Shown here: piece by piece, positions 57,764 to 64,000 of the stretch | Numbering within the stretch: position 1 is the first letter of the stretch | Layout of the letters: each line of letters begins with the position of its first letter | Source of the DNA: Planctomycetota bacterium | GTDB taxonomy: Bacteria; Planctomycetota; UBA1135; UBA2386 | Assembly (NCBI GenBank): GCA_014192625.1 | Contig: BJHM01000012.1 | Location: 1-64,000 of the forward strand | Reading direction: 5' to 3' | DNA length: 64,000 nucleotides | Notes under the pieces: model-generated | Databases searched by the model: none | Seen by the model: the letters and a program-made list of their open reading frames with translations, nothing else | Told to the model about the DNA's origin: nothing | Program-made: the position numbers and the translations under genes

Positions 57764-60172
57764 ATGTTGCCATCTCCAACAGACAGCCTCTCGGCTTCAC
57801 CATACCCCTGGCGTTTCTTTCGCGTCGGTGGCGTCGACCAAGTTCGCCTCGACAAAGGTGCGGACATCTTCGCACTCGATCAGCTCGACCAAAAACTGTG
57901 GGTCGCGCTCAGCTGCCCAACCTCCGGACTGGACTTCGACTCGCGCACCCTAGAACTGCTCGACACTGACAAGGACGGGCACGTTCGGCCACGCGAGATC
58001 CTCGACACTGTTGCGTGGTTGCGCAGCGTGCTAAAGAGTGGCGACTGCCTGCTCAAAGGTACGCCAGAATTTCAACTCGAAGACCTTCGGACCGACACTA
58101 AAGAAGGACGCCTGTTACTCTCGTCGGCACAGCACGTGCTGGGGGAGCTCGGCAAACCGGCCACGACGCTGACGCTCGGCGAAGCCTCGAAGTCCGCCGA
58201 CTTCTTCGCAATGGCAAGACTCAACGGCGACGGCATCGTGCCGCCGCAGTCCATCGAAGACGCAAAGTTGCGGGCAGTTATCGACGATGTGATCACCTGC
58301 ATCGGCTCGCTCGTCGACCGATCCGGCAAGGCTGGCATCAATCAGCAGCTGCTGGACACGTTCTTTGCCGAATGCGCCGCGTTTACCGCTTGGACTCAAC
58401 AGAGTGAATCGGCCGGCACCGACGGCGGCAAAGTGCTGGCGTTCGGCAGCAACACCAAGAACATGTTTGCGGCACTCGAAGCAGTGCGCAAAAAGATCGA
58501 CGACTACTTTGCGCGTTGTCGATTGGCCGCGTTCGATGTGCGCGCATTGGCCGCCCTCAACCGCGAGGAGACTGCATATCTGGACATCGCGGCACGGGAC
58601 TTCAGCATCACCGCACAAGAAGTGGCGCACTTCCCGCTGGCGATGATTGCCGCCGAAAAATCGCTGCCACTCGACACCGGCATCAACCCGGCATGGGCGG
58701 AAAAGATCGCCGACTTCCGTGCCAATTGCTGCGCTGGCAAAAACTCGTTGAAGGAATCTGAGTGGCTCCACCTGAACAGCTCTCTCGATCCCTATCGCAA
58801 CTGGCTGGCAAACAAAAAGGGCGCGTTGGTCGAAGGGCTTGCCATCGAGCGTATCCATACAATTTTAGCCAGCACGGCAAAGGCAGTATTGACCAAAGCC
58901 CTCGCCGAGGACGCGGCGGTCGCGCCCGAGATCGATGCCATCAATCAGTGTGAAAAGCTCGCGCTGCTGTGCCGCGACTTTTCCCGCCTACTCAACAACT
59001 ACGTCAGCTTCACCGACTTCTACGCGCGCCGCTTTGCGATCTTCCAAGCTGGGACGCTGTTCCTCGATGGTCGAAGCTGCGACCTATGCTTCAAGGTATC
59101 GGACGCTGCCAAGCACGGCACGCTCGCGGCGATGGCCAAAACCTACCTCGCATACGTCGACTGCACTCGGCCAAACAACGAGCGCATGACGGTGGCATGC
59201 GCGTTCACCGCCGGTGACAGCGACAACCTGTTTGTCGGCCGCAACGGCATCTTCTACGACCGCAAGGGCCGCGACTGGAACGCCACCATCACCAAGGTGA
59301 TCGACAATCCAATCAGCATCGGCCAATCATTTTGGTCGCCCTACAAGAAGGTAGTGCGCTTCATCGAAGAAAGCGTCGCCAAACGTGCGGCCGTGGCGGA
59401 CAACACCGCCAAGATTCAGAGCGCGACACTCGATGCCGTGTCCGGCACCGGCGACCAAAAACCAAAGCCCAAGTTTGACATCGGGATGCTCGCCGCAATC
59501 GGCGTGGCGCTGGGCAGTTTGGCAACCGCGACGAGCGGGCTGCTGGCTGCGTTCTTCGGGCTCGGCGCATGGATCCCCCTCGGCTTCTTGGGCCTAATCC
59601 TTGCCATTTCCGGCCCGTCGATGCTGGTCGCGTGGCTAAAGCTGCGGCACCGCAACCTTGGCCCGATCCTCGATGCCAACGGCTGGGCGGTAAACACACT
59701 GACCAAGATCAACGTGCCGCTCGGCGGCTCGCTGACGACACTGCCGACGCTGCCTGCGGGAGCAACCCGCTCGCTGATCGACCCGTTTGCGCCGAAGTCA
59801 AGCCCATGGCCCAAGGTGATCGCGGCCCTGCTGCTGCTCGCGCTGCTGGCCGGCCTCAGCTACCGCTTCAACCTGCTGCATAAGTGGTTCCCGACCGTCG
59901 TGCCTGAATATGTGAGCGCAGACTTTGACGGCCCGAACGTAGCGACCGAGGGCGAACTGTTCGTGGAAATCAGGCTCGGATCCGGCGCCAAGTCGGTCAT
60001 GGTACAAGGCCTCGACGGCATCAATGCCCTCGACGTCGACACCAAGACGATGATGATAAAGGTGCCACTGAATAAAGCCGTCGTCGGCAAAAAGATCATC
60101 CTGATCGATACGAGCCCTGAGCACAGCGAGACCCACGACATCAACGTCGTGGCAAAAAAGAAAGCGCCGTGA
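57764..60172 (+). CDS. Large EF-hand membrane protein of unknown function (802 aa)
   Basis: I do not recognise a named family. The N-terminus lacks a signal. A canonical calcium-binding EF-hand loop of 12 residues sits at 67-78 (DTDKDGHVRPRE), with a second, degenerate one near 150 (ARLNGDGIV). Residues 160-560 are helical with many hydrophobic patches. Two membrane hairpins lie at about 575-630 (LAAIGVALGSLATATSGLLAAFF, IPLGFLGLILAISGPSMLVAWL) and one helix at about 690-710 (VIAALLLLALLAGLSYRF). The last 90 residues look like an Ig-like soluble domain. Function unknown; calcium-dependent regulation of a membrane process is a guess. Confidence 0.85.
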   Translation: MLPSPTDSLSASPYPWRFFRVGGVDQVRLDKGADIFALDQLDQKLWVALSCPTSGLDFDSRTLELLDTDKDGHVRPREILDTVAWLRSVLKSGDCLLKGTPEFQLEDLRTDTKEGRLLLSSAQHVLGELGKPATTLTLGEASKSADFFAMARLNGDGIVPPQSIEDAKLRAVIDDVITCIGSLVDRSGKAGINQQLLDTFFAECAAFTAWTQQSESAGTDGGKVLAFGSNTKNMFAALEAVRKKIDDYFARCRLAAFDVRALAALNREETAYLDIAARDFSITAQEVAHFPLAMIAAEKSLPLDTGINPAWAEKIADFRANCCAGKNSLKESEWLHLNSSLDPYRNWLANKKGALVEGLAIERIHTILASTAKAVLTKALAEDAAVAPEIDAINQCEKLALLCRDFSRLLNNYVSFTDFYARRFAIFQAGTLFLDGRSCDLCFKVSDAAKHGTLAAMAKTYLAYVDCTRPNNERMTVACAFTAGDSDNLFVGRNGIFYDRKGRDWNATITKVIDNPISIGQSFWSPYKKVVRFIEESVAKRAAVADNTAKIQSATLDAVSGTGDQKPKPKFDIGMLAAIGVALGSLATATSGLLAAFFGLGAWIPLGFLGLILAISGPSMLVAWLKLRHRNLGPILDANGWAVNTLTKINVPLGGSLTTLPTLPAGATRSLIDPFAPKSSPWPKVIAALLLLALLAGLSYRFNLLHKWFPTVVPEYVSADFDGPNVATEGELFVEIRLGSGAKSVMVQGLDGINALDVDTKTMMIKVPLNKAVVGKKIILIDTSPEHSETHDINVVAKKKAP

Positions 60173-60411
60173 TCGGTGCTGACCAACCGCGCGGCAAAAC
60201 CAGCCGCCGGTAAAGCACGCACTCCGTGCGATCGCAAGTGGTGCGTTCGTCACGGACTGGCCCGCCGCCGTGGCAATGACGCGGCCCTGCGTTGTGCCGC
60301 GCCCTGCGCAGCCGTTCTTTTGTGCCAGCGAACGAACTGTGCTGCGCGAATCACCGTCGATCCCATCGACTGTCGGCTAGCATCCAGTGCGCCGCCCACC
60401 AATAGGCTTTC

Positions 60412-61848
60412 ATGTCGCCACCACGGTCTGAGTTCTCGCCGGCACCAGCGCAACGCATCTTTTGCAATCGGACGATCAACATGCGGTCGATCCATGCCGT
60501 TGGTTTTGACATGGACTACACGCTCGTGCACTACGAGGTGTCTGCGTGGGAAGAGCGCGCTTTCCATCACACGCAGCGGCTACTCGCCTCACGCGGCGTG
60601 CCGGTAACAGAGCTCCATTTCGATCCGGCTGCGTTCACCCGCGGCCTGATCATCGACACCAAGCTCGGCAACATCGTAAAGGCCAACCGCTTTGGCTACG
60701 TGACCAAGGCGGCGCACGGAATGCGCATGATGCCGCACGATTTGCAGCGCAAGGCCTACAGCCAAGTCTGGGTTGATCTGAGCGATTCGCGCTGGATATT
60801 TCTAAACACGCTGTTCTCGCTGTCCGAGGCGTGTCTCTACGCGCAGATCGTCGACATGCACGACCGCGGTGCGCTGCTGCCCAGCACCGATTACCAGAGC
60901 ATCTACCGGCTGGTCAGCGACGCGATGAACTCGGCCCACCTCGAAGGTGCACTGAAAGCCGACATCATCGCTGACCCAGACCGCTTCGTTGTGCGCGACC
61001 CCGAACTGCCGCGCGCGCTGCTCGACCTGAAACACTCTGGCAAGAAGTTGTTTCTCGTCACCAATAGCGAGTGGCACTACACGCTGCCGATGATGAGCTG
61101 GGCGTTTGATCGCCATCTGCCGAGCGGTTCATGGCGCGACCTGTTCGACCTCGTCATCGTGCAGTCGCGCAAACCAAGTTTCTTCGATGGCAAAAACTCG
61201 TTCGACGAGGTGCTTGACGACAGCGGTGCGACGCGGCCCCTGGCTGGACCTTTGCAGAAGGGCCGCAGTTACCGCGGCGGCAACGCGCAACTTGTGCAGG
61301 AATGGCTGGAACTGCTGGGCGAGGAGATCCTCTACGTCGGCGATCACGTCTACGCCGACGTACACGTATCAAGCCAGATTCATCGTTGGCGCACCGCCCT
61401 GATCATTCGCGAACTCGAAGCCGAAGTAGCAGCCGAGACTGCGTTTGCCCAGACCCAAAAAACACTCCACCTGTCGATGCAGAAGAAAGACTTCCTGGAT
61501 CAAGAACAGGCGGCTCTGCGGCTCGCACTACAGCGCCTCGAATACGGTGAACTACTGCCGCTGCATATTCACGGCCCCGCCAGCACGATCCACGAACGGC
61601 TGCGCACGCTGCGAATCGAAAGCACCGCCTTGGACGCGCAGCTCGCGCCACTTGCGAAGGCCTCGGGCGAACTCGGCAATACGCGCTGGGGTCCGTTGAT
61701 GCGCGCCGGCAACGATAAAAGTCGCCTCGCACGGCAAATCGAACGGCATGCCGACGTCTACACCGGGCGCGTCGCCAACCTGCTACATCTCACGCCGTTT
61801 GGCTATCTGCGCGCGGCCCGCGGCAGCCTGCCACACGACGCAAGCTAG
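60412..61848 (+). CDS. HAD-IG family 5'-nucleotidase
   Basis: A 478-residue enzyme of the cytosolic purine 5'-nucleotidase-like HAD group. The nucleophile motif is AVGFDMDYTLVHYE (Asp33, Asp35); LFLVTNSEWHYT is motif II and GDHVYADV is the metal-binding motif IV, with VQSRKPSFF between. Such enzymes remove phosphate from IMP or GMP-like nucleotides. The N-terminal piece QRIFCNRTINMRSI is the family's typical lead-in, which supports the ATG at 60412. A C-terminal helical region (ALRLALQRLEYGELL) follows. The 239-bp gap upstream, after the EF-hand gene, holds no gene that I can see. Confidence 0.9.
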   Translation: MSPPRSEFSPAPAQRIFCNRTINMRSIHAVGFDMDYTLVHYEVSAWEERAFHHTQRLLASRGVPVTELHFDPAAFTRGLIIDTKLGNIVKANRFGYVTKAAHGMRMMPHDLQRKAYSQVWVDLSDSRWIFLNTLFSLSEACLYAQIVDMHDRGALLPSTDYQSIYRLVSDAMNSAHLEGALKADIIADPDRFVVRDPELPRALLDLKHSGKKLFLVTNSEWHYTLPMMSWAFDRHLPSGSWRDLFDLVIVQSRKPSFFDGKNSFDEVLDDSGATRPLAGPLQKGRSYRGGNAQLVQEWLELLGEEILYVGDHVYADVHVSSQIHRWRTALIIRELEAEVAAETAFAQTQKTLHLSMQKKDFLDQEQAALRLALQRLEYGELLPLHIHGPASTIHERLRTLRIESTALDAQLAPLAKASGELGNTRWGPLMRAGNDKSRLARQIERHADVYTGRVANLLHLTPFGYLRAARGSLPHDAS

Positions 61849-62028
61849 CAAGGCGGGCTAGTGAGACGACAAAATAGCATTCCGGCAACGTTCCGGGCCG
61901 CAGGTGCAGTGCCCTCGCGGCACCCGCCAATGCCTGCATGGGGACCAACTGAATACAGTCTGCTGACTTTTTATGAGGACGACACTCGGTAACGTGTCAC
62001 GCTCCAAAGTTCACGAGCAACGATCACG

Positions 62029-62409
62029 ATGAATGACCAATCAAAACGGCACCTGAGCCTTCGCCGATGCAGCCTAGCCTGCATTCTCGCGGCGGTAGCA
62101 TTGCTACCAAGCTGTGCCACAATCACCGGAACCGCCACTGGCGCCTTCACGGGACTCGTCGACCTGCCGAATGAGCTCATCTACAAAGAAAAGCTGAAGT
62201 CCAACGTCGCCGAAACTTGGTTAATCGTGGTGCTTGCGGCACCAGTCGGCTTCGCCATGGGACCGGTGTTTGGCTTCGTCAAGGGCTTCGCACTCGACGT
62301 GAGCGCAGTCACCAGGGTCATCCCGGTCGGCGAGGAGTTTGGCACGTATCACCGCGCCAGCGTCTGGCGGCCATACTCCTACGACTGGACTCCCAACGAA
62401 CACGAGTAG
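62029..62409 (+). CDS. Small lipoprotein (126 aa)
   Basis: A lipoprotein: MNDQSKRHLSLRRCSLACILAAVALLPSC with the lipid Cys in LPSC. The mature part has a hydrophobic, Gly-rich stretch (GTATGAFTGLVDLP), an amphipathic helix ending WLIVVLAAPVGFAMGPVFGFVKG and a Tyr/Trp-rich tail (YHRASVWRPYSYDW). The middle hydrophobic stretch may insert in the membrane. The family is not recognised. No Shine-Dalgarno is clear. The 180-bp gap upstream shows nothing certain. Confidence 0.75.
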   Translation: MNDQSKRHLSLRRCSLACILAAVALLPSCATITGTATGAFTGLVDLPNELIYKEKLKSNVAETWLIVVLAAPVGFAMGPVFGFVKGFALDVSAVTRVIPVGEEFGTYHRASVWRPYSYDWTPNEHE

Positions 62410-62595
62410 CACCGCAAGCCAGCAGCAGTAGTGCCCGAGCGTCACGTTGTAGCAACGCTAGCTGGGCAATAAATCGCGGCACGGCGGCTTGCGTGACCAG
62501 CGGTCCGCGCTCCGGAGCAGGGTTGCTTGCTTGGCAAACGCCCCGACTCCGCAAGCTACGCCGCAGGCGCAGCGAAGAAATCGCTTTGGCCAGCA

Positions 62596-62988
62596 CTAGG
62601 ACATCAGGCTTCTTCTGCAATCGCATTGCCTCGCTGGTGTCGAGCAGCGCACCGCAACGAGGGCCAGGTAAACGCAGGTGCCAACCGTGAACAGCAGCAC
62701 ACCGGTCGGCGTGGCCCTCTGCCGCGACCATGCAGCGAGCAGTCCAAATGCCGCACCGATGATTATTGTGAGCGTTGCAAACAATGCCCACACGTTCCAC
62801 CGGCCAAAACCAAAGTCGCCATGCAATGCCCCGTCGAGCCAGTCGGCATAGGCGCCGATCGCTGCGCGCGGAGTTCGCACTGGCGGCCATTGGGTTCTAG
62901 GTTTGAAGAGTTGCCCAGCGGTGCGCTGCACATTGGCCAGATATAGATCGGGATGTCCGCTAGCAAACGCGATCGCGGCAGATGCCAT
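62596..62988 (-). CDS. Possible two-helix membrane protein (130 aa)
   Basis: The middle reads like a real protein: two membrane helices, VWALFATLTIIIGAAFGLLAAWS and TGVLLFTVGTCVYLALVAVRC, joined by a short charged loop, after a soluble N-terminal part with YADWLDGALHGDFGFGRW. The N-terminus and the last 15 residues (CDCRRSLMS) are less convincing, so the gene may be partial or have a frameshift. No Shine-Dalgarno. The opposite strand offers no better candidate. Low confidence. Confidence 0.35.
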   Translation of the reverse strand: MASAAIAFASGHPDLYLANVQRTAGQLFKPRTQWPPVRTPRAAIGAYADWLDGALHGDFGFGRWNVWALFATLTIIIGAAFGLLAAWSRQRATPTGVLLFTVGTCVYLALVAVRCSTPARQCDCRRSLMS

Positions 62989-63333
62989 TGCGCTTGATGC
63001 CGTGGCGTAGATCGCGTGATGCTAGTTGACGTCACCCGAAGCTTGCTTCGCGCGGGCTGTCCGCCGTGTCATGGTTCCTCACTTCATCGTGCATCGCACA
63101 GTGACCGTCGAGGTGCGGCCACCGGCCAGCAAGCGGCCTGCCGATGCACGGCCAGAACGAACCACACAAATCGGAGCGCAATCGCGAAATCCACGCGTGT
63201 GCGCAGGGGGCCCTCGAGCGCTTCCGTGCAAGCAACCACCACCTGCCGACGCAACAACGCCAGCGCGCATCGCCCAAAACGACGGCATCACACATCTGCG
63301 CTAGACCGTTGCGCCGCAGGTCGCACGCAAAGC
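62989..63333. other. Region without a recognised gene
   Basis: The 345 bases between the possible membrane protein and the BNR-type gene have some open frames on both strands, but the translations (Arg/Cys/Trp-rich) look like shadow frames. I see no promoter, RNA or repeat in it. Confidence 0.5.
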
Positions 63334-64000
63334 ATGATCGCGCACATGCTGAGCCTCCTAGCCGGCGTCGCATTCCTCGCTCCCCAAATCGATCCTGCGA
63401 GCTACCAACATCTCGAGTGGCGCTGCATTGGTCCGTTTCGCGGCGGGCGCACAGTCGGCGCAGCGGGCATCCCCGAACGGCCCAACACTTTTTTTATCGG
63501 GGTCAATAACGGCGGCGTGTGGCGCACCGACGATGCAGGCCGCACCTGGGAGCCAGTGTTCGACGGCCAATCGACCGGCTCGATTGGCACGCTGGCGATT
63601 GCGGCGAGCAACCCCGACGTGATCTATGTCGGCAGCGGCGAAGGGCTGCAGCGGCCCGACCTGTCGACCGGCGACGGCATGTTCCGATCAGACGATGGCG
63701 GCAAAACATGGCGCCACCTAGGCCTCGCCGATGCGCAACAAATCGCCAGCATCGCGATTGATCCGCAAGACAGCGAACGCGCATTCGTGGCAGTGCTCGG
63801 CCATCCCTACGGCCCAAACGAGCAGCGCGGCGTGTTTCGCACGCTCGACGGCGGCAAGACCTTCCAACACGTATTGCATCGCAATGCCGACTGCGGCGCA
63901 GCGGCGGTGCTACTCGATCCGCACGATGCCAAAACCGTGTTCGCCGTGCTGTGGGAAGCGCGTCAGGGGCCGTGGGAAAACGGTGCGTGGCAAGGCCCCG
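63334..64000 (+). CDS. BNR/sortilin-type beta-propeller protein, cut by the window end
   Basis: The first 222 codons of an exported protein: signal MIAHMLSLLAGVAFLAPQ, then WRCIGPFRGGRTVGAAGIP and repeated Asp-box motifs (GGVWRTDDAGRTW, GMFRSDDGGKTW, GVFRTLDGGKTF) of the BNR/sortilin (WD40/YVTN-like) group. Proteins of this kind are about 1000 residues long in Planctomycetota and Acidobacteria and are often called glycosyl hydrolases, although no catalytic residue is visible here. An alternative ATG, four codons later (63346), is possible. The gene continues beyond 64000. Confidence 0.88.
   Translation, partial: MIAHMLSLLAGVAFLAPQIDPASYQHLEWRCIGPFRGGRTVGAAGIPERPNTFFIGVNNGGVWRTDDAGRTWEPVFDGQSTGSIGTLAIAASNPDVIYVGSGEGLQRPDLSTGDGMFRSDDGGKTWRHLGLADAQQIASIAIDPQDSERAFVAVLGHPYGPNEQRGVFRTLDGGKTFQHVLHRNADCGAAAVLLDPHDAKTVFAVLWEARQGPWENGAWQGP

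Noticed and set aside
63032-63373. 113-codon minus-strand frame near the window end
   Set aside because: Translation is Arg/Cys/Trp-rich without hydrophobic pattern and overlaps the start of the BNR-type gene; judged spurious.
1-64000. tRNA, rRNA, integrase, transposase or attachment sites
   Set aside because: No cloverleaf-like sequence, rRNA motif or DDE/tyrosine recombinase motif was recognised on either strand; a covariance-model search would be needed to exclude small RNAs.

Overview
This 64 kb, GC-rich window is a chromosomal segment of a bacterium that I place, by inference, in the Planctomycetota, possibly the deep-branching group known from isolates such as Poly30. The clues are large secreted carboxypeptidase-regulatory-repeat proteins, a Kelch protein, a secreted beta-rich protein with a YGNGCPG-type C-terminal module, many small lipoproteins with LxxC lipoboxes, an 11-gene complex I operon, and few Shine-Dalgarno sequences. 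No rRNA, tRNA, CRISPR array, integrase or transposase was recognised, so this looks like core chromosome with lineage-specific secreted proteins.

Layout. 1-15.6 kb: a heptamer repeat array, a giant repeat lipoprotein-like protein, an NtrY-like histidine kinase, a TPR lipoprotein, a cysteine-dioxygenase-family enzyme, a Ser/Thr kinase, a secreted Zn-metalloprotease with its coupled partner, and a TIGR00300 (archaeal-type ornithine cyclodeaminase-like) enzyme. 15.7-18.5 kb: a lipoprotein cluster of LpoB, a COG3014-like protein, a YcfL-like protein and a glycine-zipper protein. 18.0-19.7 kb: a young tandem duplication that has produced an in-frame LpoB/acylphosphatase chimera. 19.4-27.2 kb: six minus-strand genes joined by 1-4 bp stop/start overlaps (cyclodeaminase, gpmI, M28 peptidase, large lipoprotein, double-aspartic-protease lipoprotein, acylphosphatase). 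27.3-31.6 kb: small lipoproteins, threonine synthase, and an aquaporin-arsC pair that could form a minimal arsenic detoxification unit.

31.8-42.7 kb: nuoABCDHIJKLMN, tightly overlapping and without nuoEFG, hence a proton pump whose electron input is not encoded here. 42.9-49.7 kb: a parvulin-like lipoprotein, a metallophosphoesterase coupled to a 42-residue membrane peptide, an M19 dipeptidase, and glcDEF (glycolate oxidase). 49.7-64 kb: two secreted proteins, a PduO-type cobalamin adenosyltransferase, a palindromic 13-mer array, proline dehydrogenase, a glycosyltransferase-TPR protein and a frameshifted second glycosyltransferase, an 802-residue EF-hand membrane protein, a HAD 5'-nucleotidase, small lipoproteins, and a BNR/sortilin-type protein cut by the window end.

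The most unusual items are the nascent chimeric lipoprotein-acylphosphatase gene, the coupled micro-protein, the recurrence of small duplications and arrays at the 3' ends of minus-strand genes, and several TAAT-type -10 boxes placed so that the mRNA would begin at the start codon. All protein functions rest on motif recognition by eye; no database search was possible.
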